Positions 1 through 6,215 of a stretch of 6,994 nucleotides of DNA are shown here, one piece after another. This DNA comes from Spirochaetota bacterium (GTDB lineage Bacteria > Spirochaetota > Spirochaetia > SZUA-6): positions 1 to 6,994 of the forward strand of contig QNBI01000107.1 in assembly GCA_003641675.1 (NCBI GenBank). The letters are read 5' to 3'. Position numbers and translations under genes: made by a program. The notes under the pieces are model-generated. The model saw only the letters and a list, made by a program, of their open reading frames with translations, searched no databases and was not told the DNA's origin. Each line of letters begins with the position of its first letter. The first letter of the stretch is position 1.

Positions 1-1
1 C

Positions 2-946
2 GACTTAAGCGATTATATACATTCAAATTACGATGGACAGTATGTCCATGGTATCACGGAGCTGTCTGTATCTACTAATGGCATAAGCGATCTCACCGGC
101 CTTGAAAAGCTTGTTCATCTTGAACATCTTTATTTGCAATATAACAGTATAAGCGATGTAAGTTCTCTGTCGGGGTTAACTGCTCTGACTTATCTTAATT
201 TGAATAATAACAATATAAGCGATGTAAGCCCGCTGTCCGGATTAACTGCTTTGACTTATCTTAATTTGTATAATAACAGTATAAGCGATGTAAGCCCGCT
301 GTCCGGATTAACTGCTCTAACTAATCTTTATTTGCAAAATAACAGTATAAGTGATATAAGCTCTCTTTCGGGGTTAACTGCATTAGCAGATCTTGATCTG
401 CACAATAACAATATAACAGATATAAGCCCGCTGTCGGGGTTATCTGCTTTGCAATATCTTTTTTTGAATACTAACAGTATAACAGATATAAGCCCGCTGT
501 CCGGGTTAACTGCATTAAGGTGGCTTAAGTTGAACGGTAACAGTATAACAGATATAAGCCCGCTGTCGGGGTTAACTGCTTTGCAATATCTTTTTTTGAA
601 TTATAACAGTATAGGTGATATAAGCCCGCTTTCCGGATTAACTGCTTTGACTACTCTTTATTTGTATAATAACAGTATAAGCGATGTAAGCCCGCTTTCC
701 GGATTAACTGCTCTAACTAATCTTTATTTGCAAAATAACAGTATAAGTGATGTAAGTTCTCTGTCGGGGTTAACTGCTTTAGTTTATCTTAGGTTGTGTA
801 ATAATAGTATTCGAACAGGAGTTAAAGATCTTGATGGTTTGATTAATGCTTCATCCATCGACCTAAGTGGAAACCCCGATATTCCTCAAGCAGATATCGA
901 TTATCTAATAAATGCATTACCAGGGTGTAATATCTCTTACGATTAA
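2..946 (+). CDS. Leucine-rich-repeat protein, internalin-like (5' end missing)
   Basis: The frame is open from base 2 to the TAA at 944-946, with no start or signal peptide in the window, so this is the C-terminal part of a longer protein. It begins with a cap-like stretch ending in GITELSVSTN. Eleven 22-residue repeats follow (80-805) with the pattern xIxDxSxLSGLTALxxLxLxxN, then a twelfth divergent unit and a C-terminal cap ending PGCNISYD. This spacing matches the internalin/LRR_4 class, whose members form a curved solenoid for protein binding and are often exported or surface-bound; that location is inferred from the family. No LPxTG anchor, TM segment or other domain follows the repeats. 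An internal TTG at 134 is in frame, but coding similarity continues upstream of it, so it is not the real start. The ligand is unknown. The two-component genes start 166 bp downstream on the same strand. Confidence 0.88.
   Translation, partial: DLSDYIHSNYDGQYVHGITELSVSTNGISDLTGLEKLVHLEHLYLQYNSISDVSSLSGLTALTYLNLNNNNISDVSPLSGLTALTYLNLYNNSISDVSPLSGLTALTNLYLQNNSISDISSLSGLTALADLDLHNNNITDISPLSGLSALQYLFLNTNSITDISPLSGLTALRWLKLNGNSITDISPLSGLTALQYLFLNYNSIGDISPLSGLTALTTLYLYNNSISDVSPLSGLTALTNLYLQNNSISDVSSLSGLTALVYLRLCNNSIRTGVKDLDGLINASSIDLSGNPDIPQADIDYLINALPGCNISYD
80..805 (+). repeat. Eleven tandem 66-bp LRR-coding units
   Basis: Units start at 80, 146, 212, 278, 344, 410, 476, 542, 608, 674 and 740, each exactly 66 bp with no indels. 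Conservation extends to the DNA, for example in the segments ataagcccgctgtc and ggattaactgct. The units at 278-343 and 674-739 encode identical peptides and differ at one base by my reading. The units at 410-475 and 542-607 differ at about four bases. The first unit (80-145) is the most divergent. Such similarity at synonymous positions suggests recent duplication or gene conversion among the units. Confidence 0.9.
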
Positions 947-1069
947 GATTAAACCGGTGGTGGAAACTCATAATTATATTTTCTTTCTTTAAAAAAGTAT
1001 TTTATTCATTTCACTAAAATTGTCTAAGAAGTTGTTTTTCTTAAAGACGGAATATCTAATAACATTTAC

Positions 1070-1099
1070 TTGATTCGAAGTACCTTATTTACATAGAAT
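1070..1099 (+). promoter_or_regulatory. Weak candidate promoter for the kinase-regulator operon
   Basis: TTGATT (1070-1075) and TAGAAT (1094-1099) are separated by 18 bases, a passable sigma70-like arrangement. It would put the transcript start almost at the ATG, leaving a very short leader. An alternative is TTGTTT (1032-1037), 17 bases, then TCTAAT (1055-1060). The intergenic stretch also holds an imperfect stem (1022-1030 with 1038-1048, containing a 2-base bulge) with no T-run after it. None of these is strong, and transcription could read through from the LRR gene. Confidence 0.2.
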
Positions 1100-1112
1100 T
1101 GTCCCAAAGGCT

Positions 1113-3101
1113 ATGAAGATAAGATTAAAATTCTTTTTTATAAACGGTGTAATTTTCCTCACGGTAATTTTTATTTCCGGGTTGGCAATATGGAGTATAA
1201 ACGAGAATAAAAAACTGGACAGTACTATTGAAAGCGGAATAAAACTTATCGGGGATGTGCGGAAAATACATGGCCTTATGAAGGATATCATGTTCGATAT
1301 CTTTACTCCTCAGACGTACAGGCTTTTAAAGGACCTTGTATACACACCCCGGCTTAATACGACTATTATCGATTTTAATAATGAAGTTGAACATTTTAAG
1401 AGTTCCTACAATGATTTTATAAATTCAAGCAGGGTAAAAAAACTGCTCCGTGATGAAGAGTTAGAGGATGAATATGTCACGGCGCAGAAAATGAGTGAAA
1501 AGGCATTTCTAAAGATAGATTCTTTTCGAACCGGATTAAAGCAGGTATTAGAGATAAGCAATATAGGAGAGGAAGGAATTTATAAACAGATTCAAACGGG
1601 AAATGAAAAAGTTGTTAATGAATTTTTTGGTGATTTACGAAGCACTTCTTATTACCTCACCAATAATTTTGAAAGCTTTTTAAATCACTTTGTAAATTCA
1701 CTTGAACGGGAGAGTATTATAATTAGAAAACAGATATTGTACCTCTTTCTTGTTCTTACACTTCTTGTCGGATTGTTTACAGTCGTTTTAACCCTTGAAT
1801 TTGCACGCAGAATATCCAGCAGACTTCAGAAGGTAGAAAATGCTTTTCAGAAGGTTTCCAGGGGTGATTTTTCGGTGCGGCTTGATATTAGGACAGGAGA
1901 TGAATTCGAACTTCTCTCCAATCACCTTAATTTTTTCATAAAAAAGCTTAAAGAAAAGGTGGATAGTGTTCTTGAGCTTTTCGAGGGTGCGGGAAGCACA
2001 ATTACCGGTAAACCGGGTTTTCAAGAGATATTTGGTACTGTAGTAAAATCCGCTGTAAATGATTCCAATTCGGACGGTGCTTTAATATTGATACATAAGA
2101 AAAGCCTTAAAATGTTTTCTTTGAGTAATAGTCATATAAGTTTCTTTGGTAAAATTGTGGATTCTAAGGCCATACAGGTATTCTTTAAGATATGTGATAC
2201 TGTGAAATTTAAAAAGCTTTTAAAAGAAAAGAGCCCGTTCTTTCTCCATAAGAGGGATATTCAAGATTATCCGGAAGATATTGTTTTTAGAGAGGGCACT
2301 CCTGGAAGCCTCTCTATGGAAGGAATTTCTATTCCAAATTCCATAATAGGTCTTCCATTGGTTATTTCTTCCGGGTTTATAGGGAATTTACTGCTTATAA
2401 AAGCAGGGGAAAATAATAGCTTCACGGATCTGGATTTTATCCATTTTATCACTTTTGCAAAGTATGTTTCCTTGAGCATAGACAACTTTCTTAAATACAA
2501 AGCTCTTTTAAAAAAGGGAGAAGCAGAGTACAAAGCCCTGCAGTCGCAGATTAATCCGCATTTTTTATACAATGTTCTAAATAATTTTATAGGTTTAAAC
2601 AGGCTTCAGGAGAGAAAACTGTTGGAACAGGCTATTTTTTCACTAAAGGATATGCTCCGGTATACGCTTGAGCAGGATATATGGACCACCGTAGAAAAAG
2701 AATTCATCTTTATAAACAAGTACTGTCAGCTGCAGCAATTGAGATTTCAGGACAGGCTGGAATTAGAAGTAGAATACGAACCGGAAATAGCAGATTATAG
2801 AATACCGAAACTCATACTGCAGCCTGTCGTGGAGAATGCCGTTATTCATGGGATTGAACCTCTGGACAGACCGGGAAAACTGCGCGTATACGCGGGGCGG
2901 CTGGCATCCAACGGGAAAAAAGGATTAGAGCTTTGTGTTGAGGATGACGGGCAGGGGTTTGCAGAGGCTGAAGAAGATACGGAGGATATAGGCCTTAGAA
3001 ATGTTAAGGAAAGGCTTAATCTCGCATATAGGAATGTATCTTTTAATATAATTACAAAAAAAGAAAAGGGAACGCGTGTTTCCATTAAAATTATGAACTA
3101 A
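1113..3101 (+). CDS. Membrane sensor histidine kinase, LytS/YesM-type
   Basis: A 662-residue kinase predicted to autophosphorylate and pass phosphate to the regulator encoded 11 bp downstream. Visible parts: TM segment about residues 6-27; extracytoplasmic sensor region about 30-205, probably helical; TM segment about 207-229; HAMP linker about 230-285 (SRGDFSVRL, GDEFELLSNHL); GAF-like region about 295-460; His_kinase domain with NPHFLYN at 481-487, His483 being the predicted phospho-acceptor; HATPase_c with the N-box ENAVIHG (Asn575), DDGQG at 611-615, GLRNVKERL at 627-635 and KGTRV near the end. This order fits the LytS/YesM class rather than the orthodox HisKA class. The ATG at 1113 opens a typical start followed by a hydrophobic segment, and a stop lies upstream at 1071-1073. 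The only SD-like string, AAAGG (1106-1110), is just 2 bases from the ATG, so initiation may be weak. The signal sensed is unknown. Confidence 0.93.
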   Translation: MKIRLKFFFINGVIFLTVIFISGLAIWSINENKKLDSTIESGIKLIGDVRKIHGLMKDIMFDIFTPQTYRLLKDLVYTPRLNTTIIDFNNEVEHFKSSYNDFINSSRVKKLLRDEELEDEYVTAQKMSEKAFLKIDSFRTGLKQVLEISNIGEEGIYKQIQTGNEKVVNEFFGDLRSTSYYLTNNFESFLNHFVNSLERESIIIRKQILYLFLVLTLLVGLFTVVLTLEFARRISSRLQKVENAFQKVSRGDFSVRLDIRTGDEFELLSNHLNFFIKKLKEKVDSVLELFEGAGSTITGKPGFQEIFGTVVKSAVNDSNSDGALILIHKKSLKMFSLSNSHISFFGKIVDSKAIQVFFKICDTVKFKKLLKEKSPFFLHKRDIQDYPEDIVFREGTPGSLSMEGISIPNSIIGLPLVISSGFIGNLLLIKAGENNSFTDLDFIHFITFAKYVSLSIDNFLKYKALLKKGEAEYKALQSQINPHFLYNVLNNFIGLNRLQERKLLEQAIFSLKDMLRYTLEQDIWTTVEKEFIFINKYCQLQQLRFQDRLELEVEYEPEIADYRIPKLILQPVVENAVIHGIEPLDRPGKLRVYAGRLASNGKKGLELCVEDDGQGFAEAEEDTEDIGLRNVKERLNLAYRNVSFNIITKKEKGTRVSIKIMN

Positions 3102-3112
3102 GAGAGCCTTAA

Positions 3113-4663
3113 ATGAAGATTCTTATAGCCGATGATGAGAAATTAGTACGCTACAGTTTAACGAGCATGCTCGAAGAAATAGGTATTAAGGGGAAGGATA
3201 TTCTAATTTCCGTTAACGGCGCAGATTTTATAGACAAATTAAAAAAAGACTCCCCTGATATTGCCTTTGTAGATATTAAAATGCCGAAACTAAATGGAAT
3301 AGAGGCAATAAGACAATCAAAAAAAATATCGCCGCACACTCAGTACTATATTCTTACCTGCTACCCTGTATTCGATTATGCCCAGCAAGCAATAGATATC
3401 GGAATATCGGGCTATCTGCTTAAGCCTGTAAGCACGAATGAATTAAATAGCATTATTAAAAAATATAAGAATTTAAAAAAAATACAGAATAAGGCTGCAA
3501 ACAGGCAATTCGAAAACTATATTAACGCTCTCTACAACAACACAGTTTCCATAGAAAATACTGAGGCAGCGTACATACGGGATCTGCAATTTTATGCAAT
3601 TACTGTTATTTTCGACAGCTGCATGAATGAAGCTGAAAAGGCAAAAATTCAAGTCCGCTTTTGTGAAAGCATAAGGAGAGATATCGAGTCTCTGCTGGAC
3701 AACAGCGTACATTTTGGATTCTTGACTCTGGAAAATGGAAATTTGAATGCTGTAACTGCATGGAATTCTTCCGCAGAAAAAAATGAAATTGAGAATAAGC
3801 AGAGGATTATTTTAAAAAAATTTGTGAGCCTGGCCGGAGAAGTTAAAGGCGAAGAACTCACAGCAACAATTTTTGTTCTACCGGTATTATCCGGTTTTTT
3901 ATTATTCTCGGATAAGCTTAATGAGTTAAATACTCTATCTGTTTTAAGAATACCTTTTGGTTTAGGGGAAATACATTATTTTAATGATTTATTGGCGGCG
4001 AAGAATAAAAAGCCGTTATTAATGGAATTAAGTGTAATAACGGCGAATCTGGCTGAATGTTACCTTAACGGGCTTTACCTTAAGTACCTGGAAAAACTTA
4101 GAGATCTGGAGCATCTCCTAACCCGGGATGTAAGCATTTTTGACCTTTCGTCTATCGAAACCATATCTGATTATTTAAAATATTCTATAGGTTTACCAAA
4201 AAATAATTACAGTAAACCTTCGGTCTTTATTAATAGTTTAGAAGAGTTCGGAGCTAAGTTACTCTATAGAGATAGTAATAAAGGGAAATTACCGGGAAAT
4301 ATTATCGGCCAGGTTAAAGAATATATAGAAGAAAATTATATGAAAAATATAGGTATTGCCCAAATTGCGTATAATCTTAAAGTTACCCCAAACTATTTAA
4401 GTATGCTGTTTCATAAAAAAACTGGAAAGACCTTTGTGGAATACATTACAGAAGTACGTATGGAAAAAGCAGAAAAGCTGCTTTCCGGGCCGCAGATAAA
4501 GATTAGTGAAGTTTCAAAAATGGTGGGTTACTATAGTCCCCGCTATTTCAGTAGACTGTTTAAAAAGAAATATGGATGCTATCCTTCTGAATATTCTAAC
4601 AAGAGTGCAAAGTTCCACGGGCTTGCCCGTGAGGCATCCAAGGGGTTAAATAATCGGATCTAA
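3113..4663 (+). CDS. Response regulator, receiver plus AraC-type DNA-binding domain (YesN-like)
   Basis: A 516-residue transcription regulator and the likely partner of the kinase just upstream. The receiver spans about residues 1-120 and keeps the key residues: Asp7 and Asp8 (metal binding), Asp54 in FVDIKMP (phospho-acceptor), Thr82 in ILTCYP and Lys104 in YLLKP. A central region of about 270 residues (120-395) has no domain I recognise; a long linker of this kind is common in YesN-like regulators. The C-terminus (about 397-496) is an AraC/XylS double helix-turn-helix: IAQIAYNLKVTPNYLSMLF is the first motif, and ISEVSKMVGYYSPRYFSRLF with a GCYPSEY end is the second. The ATG at 3113 has AGAGAG (3101-3106) 6 bases upstream, overlapping the kinase stop codon, which supports co-transcription. 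Target promoters are not evident; autoregulation or control of the neighbouring LRR gene is only a guess. Confidence 0.94.
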   Translation: MKILIADDEKLVRYSLTSMLEEIGIKGKDILISVNGADFIDKLKKDSPDIAFVDIKMPKLNGIEAIRQSKKISPHTQYYILTCYPVFDYAQQAIDIGISGYLLKPVSTNELNSIIKKYKNLKKIQNKAANRQFENYINALYNNTVSIENTEAAYIRDLQFYAITVIFDSCMNEAEKAKIQVRFCESIRRDIESLLDNSVHFGFLTLENGNLNAVTAWNSSAEKNEIENKQRIILKKFVSLAGEVKGEELTATIFVLPVLSGFLLFSDKLNELNTLSVLRIPFGLGEIHYFNDLLAAKNKKPLLMELSVITANLAECYLNGLYLKYLEKLRDLEHLLTRDVSIFDLSSIETISDYLKYSIGLPKNNYSKPSVFINSLEEFGAKLLYRDSNKGKLPGNIIGQVKEYIEENYMKNIGIAQIAYNLKVTPNYLSMLFHKKTGKTFVEYITEVRMEKAEKLLSGPQIKISEVSKMVGYYSPRYFSRLFKKKYGCYPSEYSNKSAKFHGLAREASKGLNNRI

Positions 4664-4669
4664 TCCTTT
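4640..4669 (+). terminator. Weak candidate terminator at the end of the two-component operon
   Basis: AAGGGGTTA (4640-4648) can pair with TAATCCTTT (4661-4669) as a 9-bp stem with two G-U pairs and a 12-base loop, overlapping the regulator stop codon. A short T-rich run (tttctatt) follows. The stem is weak, and the rest of the 110-bp convergent gap up to the toxin stop shows no better terminator on either strand. Confidence 0.25.
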
Positions 4670-4773
4670 CTATTACATATATTTATGAATTTGCACTGTC
4701 GAAGATGCGTTATTAAAATATACTGCAAACTGCTTAGAAAATTAAACCAGAAAACGTCCAATAATTTCATTTT

Positions 4774-5052
4774 CTAATAGGTATTTTGCCTTGTACTTAT
4801 TCCTATTATATTTACTATTTTTTCTTCCTCATTTATTTCATAAAACACTCTAAAATTACCTATCCTATATCTCCAGGTTTCAGGATTGTAGTTTTTTAAT
4901 TTTTTTATATTTATTCCATAATGACGTTGTTCTCTTAATTGATTATATGTTCTAATTTTTAATTTACCTTTTATCAGTTTCCTATTTTTCCCTTCTATTT
5001 TATCTATTTCTTTTATAAAATTGTCTGTTTCGAATATTCTATATTCATTCAA
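4774..5052 (-). CDS. RelE/ParE-family toxin
   Basis: A 92-residue protein of typical size for the RelE/ParE superfamily, whose members cleave mRNA at the ribosome (RelE) or poison gyrase (ParE). Which activity applies here cannot be told from sequence alone. The N-terminal helical part (FIKEIDKI..NRKLIKGKL, about 12-31) is followed by the family core TWRYRIGNFRVFYEI (about 59-73), with basic residues Arg61, Arg63 and Arg68 and aromatic Tyr71. It ends in IIGISTRQNTY, where Arg88 and the terminal Tyr sit where family members carry functional residues. The in-frame start is TTG at 5052. It overlaps the antitoxin TGA by 4 bases, and AAGGA lies 8 bases upstream, inside the antitoxin gene. No in-frame ATG exists between the upstream stop (5071-5073) and this TTG. 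Second gene of the antitoxin-toxin operon, so its translation is probably coupled to the antitoxin. Confidence 0.9.
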   Translation of the reverse strand: MNEYRIFETDNFIKEIDKIEGKNRKLIKGKLKIRTYNQLREQRHYGINIKKLKNYNPETWRYRIGNFRVFYEINEEEKIVNIIGISTRQNTY

Positions 5053-5288
5053 ATGAAACGTCCTTTTCTCTTAGATGCATCATCACTACCTTTTCTCAAT
5101 GATTTCATCAGTGCTTTATCATTAAGAATATTTTCCATCTCAAAATCATCTACATAATCTGTCTCTTCAATAAATCTCAAAGTGGCTGTCTCAATATAAT
5201 TTGAAATTGGTCTATTATCAGCAAGTGCATGCTTTTTTATCATTTCATAAGTATCATTATCTAAGCGTAAAGTCACTGTTTTATGCAT
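5049..5288 (-). CDS. Ribbon-helix-helix antitoxin of the RelE/ParE toxin
   Basis: A 79-residue protein. The N-terminal half is a ribbon-helix-helix fold: strand KTVTLRL (3-9), helix A about 11-24, then PISNYIETATLRFIEE (27-42) as helix B. Proteins of this kind bind operator DNA as dimers. The charged C-terminal half (45-79, MENILNDKALMKSLRKGSDD and a basic end) is expected to wrap and neutralise the toxin. The ATG at 5288 has a near-ideal SD, AAGGAGGAG, 6 bases upstream, much stronger than the toxin's signals, as expected where antitoxin must be made in excess. First gene of the operon; promoter and operator sit directly upstream. Functional assignment rests on the fold, the small size and the pairing with the toxin. 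CopG-like or RelB-like are both reasonable family names. Confidence 0.88.
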   Translation of the reverse strand: MHKTVTLRLDNDTYEMIKKHALADNRPISNYIETATLRFIEETDYVDDFEMENILNDKALMKSLRKGSDDASKRKGRFI

Positions 5289-5306
5289 AACAGGCTCCTC
5301 CTTAAT

Positions 5307-5331
5307 GAATATATTATATTCATATATATTC
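5307..5331. promoter_or_regulatory. Candidate operator for antitoxin autoregulation
   Basis: A perfect 15-bp palindrome, GAATATATTATATTC (5307-5321), is followed by another half-site TATATTC at 5325-5331. The two TATATTC copies (5315-5321 and 5325-5331) lie exactly 10 bp apart, one helical turn. This is the usual spacing for side-by-side binding of ribbon-helix-helix dimers. The block covers the predicted transcript start and the early leader, between the -10 box and the SD, so binding would block transcription. Known family behaviour makes the antitoxin the likely binder; the sequence is AT-rich, so some symmetry is expected by chance. Confidence 0.55.
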
Positions 5332-5332
5332 T

Positions 5333-5361
5333 AATATAGTTTATAAGCACTATTTTGTCAA
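5333..5361 (-). promoter_or_regulatory. Strong sigma70-type promoter of the toxin-antitoxin operon
   Basis: On the minus strand there is a perfect TTGACA -35 (5361-5356), a 17-base spacer and TATATT -10 (5338-5333). The expected transcript start is near 5326, giving a leader of about 38 bases to the antitoxin ATG at 5288. This is the best promoter match in the window. Confidence 0.75.
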
Positions 5362-5407
5362 ATTCTATCAATTCCACTAATTTGCCCATGAAGTATCCAC
5401 TATACTG

Positions 5408-5454
5408 TAGAAATAGATACCTAAACTGTAGTTTTTTTACAGTTTCTATTTTTA
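5408..5454. repeat. Interrupted inverted repeat / 47-base potential hairpin
   Basis: AAACTGTA (5423-5430) and TACAGTTT (5438-5445) are perfect 8-base inverted arms around a T-rich 7-base loop. Beyond a 6-base one-sided bulge (5417-5422), TAGAAATAG (5408-5416) pairs with CTATTTTTA (5446-5454) with a single G-U pair. About 17 base pairs in total make this the strongest structure in the gap. It could be a small RNA element, a regulator-binding site, a weak terminator on the plus strand or a remnant of a small mobile repeat. Nothing here decides between them. Confidence 0.5.
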
Positions 5455-5499
5455 TACATAGGTTTTAGAATTAAAGCGATATTTATTATGCTATTATAT

Positions 5500-5521
5500 T
5501 ACTGTTCTGTTTATTACAGTA
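5500..5521. repeat. Short inverted repeat TACTGT-N10-ACAGTA
   Basis: TACTGT (5500-5505) and ACAGTA (5516-5521) are perfect 6-base inverted arms 10 bases apart. They share the ACTGT core with the larger inverted repeat about 50 bp away and with the extra ACTGTA at 5404-5409, so the motif occurs five times in about 120 bp. Confidence 0.4.
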
Positions 5522-5632
5522 TCTTCTTTATACTGAATATCTTAAATAAAACATCATTATTTATGAATACCACTCATAGATGGGCTTTTAAGGTTGATAA
5601 TATTAATTGTATTTCTATTATAAGTCTCTCTT

Positions 5633-6091
5633 CTAAAAGAAATATATGATATTAATTATCTGAATGGAAATCAGTGTTTTTTCTATTTCAGTAACCCATT
5701 TGCCTGTCTTTGAATTACCGGATTCAACTGACATCACAGCAGCTAAGTCTACAGTATTTGCTCCGAACAGTTTTCCCTTGGGCAGTTTATTTGCCCATAC
5801 ATAGTTTAACCCTGTATCCGGAGGATACCCTCCGTATATTGCCTTCACAAAATCATATTTTAGGAGTTTGCCGAAATTGGCTTTTTTAGAGTTACACTTA
5901 AAAATTATATGTAGCCTTATACGATAATTATCCCCGTCTTTATAAACGCTCTCTGTTTTTAAAACACCATTACCTTCTACTTTTTCGACAGACTGTTTCG
6001 AGTAAGTTTTAGTTTTAGAATATTTAAGTTCTTTCCAGTTGGAGAGAAAATCCTCGTTAATCTTTACTTGAGCGTCGATAATCCCTTTCAA
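5633..6091 (-). CDS. Unrecognised protein, possibly 5'-truncated or frameshifted
   Basis: A 152-codon open frame that I do not recognise. The translation looks like real protein rather than chance: a lysine-rich start (ELKYSKTKTYSKQ), a likely beta segment (VLKTESVYKDGDNYRIRLHIIFKC), and a Gly/Pro-containing stretch (YGGYPPDTGLNYVWANKLP). No signal peptide, TM segment or catalytic motif is visible. The hydrophobic end (ISIQIINIIYFF) may be read-through into AT-rich DNA after a lost stop or deletion. The only start candidate near the 5' end is TTG at 6091, with no SD before it and an in-frame stop at 6098-6100. A second open frame on the same strand (6137-6057) overlaps this 5' end and also looks protein-like, so one indel could have split a longer gene. 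It stands alone, separated from the toxin-antitoxin operon by over 340 bp. Treat it as a hypothetical protein or a pseudogene remnant. Confidence 0.45.
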   Translation of the reverse strand: MKGIIDAQVKINEDFLSNWKELKYSKTKTYSKQSVEKVEGNGVLKTESVYKDGDNYRIRLHIIFKCNSKKANFGKLLKYDFVKAIYGGYPPDTGLNYVWANKLPKGKLFGANTVDLAAVMSVESGNSKTGKWVTEIEKTLISIQIINIIYFF

Positions 6092-6137
6092 TAAAATCTA
6101 TATAACTGAAAATATCTAATATTTTGTCATTATGCAC
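6057..6137 (-). other. Possible displaced N-terminal fragment of the unrecognised gene
   Basis: From GTG at 6137 to TAA at 6057 the minus strand encodes 26 residues including KILDIFSYIDFIERDYRRS, in a different frame from the 152-codon gene and overlapping its first 35 bases. The balanced, amphipathic composition is unlike the surrounding low-complexity AT-rich DNA. It has no SD. It may be the true N-terminus separated by a frameshift, or chance. Confidence 0.25.
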
Positions 6138-6152
6138 TTTTAGCGCTATAAA
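6124..6152 (+). promoter_or_regulatory. Candidate promoter for the small ORF and receiver-PilZ gene
   Basis: TTGTCA (6124-6129), 17 bases, then TATAAA (6147-6152) is a good sigma70-like promoter, with an expected start near 6159. The transcript would carry about 57 leader bases, the 21-codon small ORF and then the receiver-PilZ gene. Confidence 0.5.
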
Positions 6153-6215
6153 ATTACTTATACATGTTTTTAGAAAAATAAAATATATTTTTTAAATATC
6201 TGGAGGGAAAGGTTA

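Larger units (their letters stand above)
5289..5632. other. AT-rich intergenic region, no gene seen
   Basis: This 344-bp gap separates the antitoxin start from the stop of the unrecognised minus-strand gene. It holds the antitoxin SD, operator and promoter (5296-5361), then two inverted repeats described separately (5408-5454 and 5500-5521). From about 5525 to 5632 I see only AT-rich sequence with frequent stops in all frames, no convincing terminator and no RNA gene. Confidence 0.6.

Noticed and set aside
134..136. TTG as the real start of the LRR gene
   Set aside because: The in-frame sequence upstream continues the LRR pattern and cap to the window edge, and there is no SD at a suitable distance.
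80..805. Regular 66-bp repeats considered as a CRISPR or satellite array
   Set aside because: Repeats are contiguous with no spacers, keep one open frame and encode a classic LRR consensus.
1085..3085. Open frames antisense to the kinase gene
   Set aside because: They are short, lack SDs and family signatures, and lie wholly opposite well-supported kinase domains.
3151..3861. Open frames antisense to the response-regulator gene
   Set aside because: They mirror the regulator's codon pattern on the other strand and show no protein motif or start signal.
4616..4631. CACGGGC-TT-GCCCGTG inverted repeat near the end of the regulator gene, as a terminator
   Set aside because: It lies inside the coding sequence about 30 bp before the stop, has a loop of only two bases and no T-run follows it.
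5046..5048. ATG on the minus strand as the toxin start
   Set aside because: It is out of frame with the RelE/ParE-like translation and stops after about 11 codons.
5423..5454. Hairpin followed by T-rich DNA as a rho-independent terminator
   Set aside because: No plus-strand gene ends nearby; the T-rich tail is interrupted and the stem is AT-rich, so a terminator call is not supported beyond a possibility.
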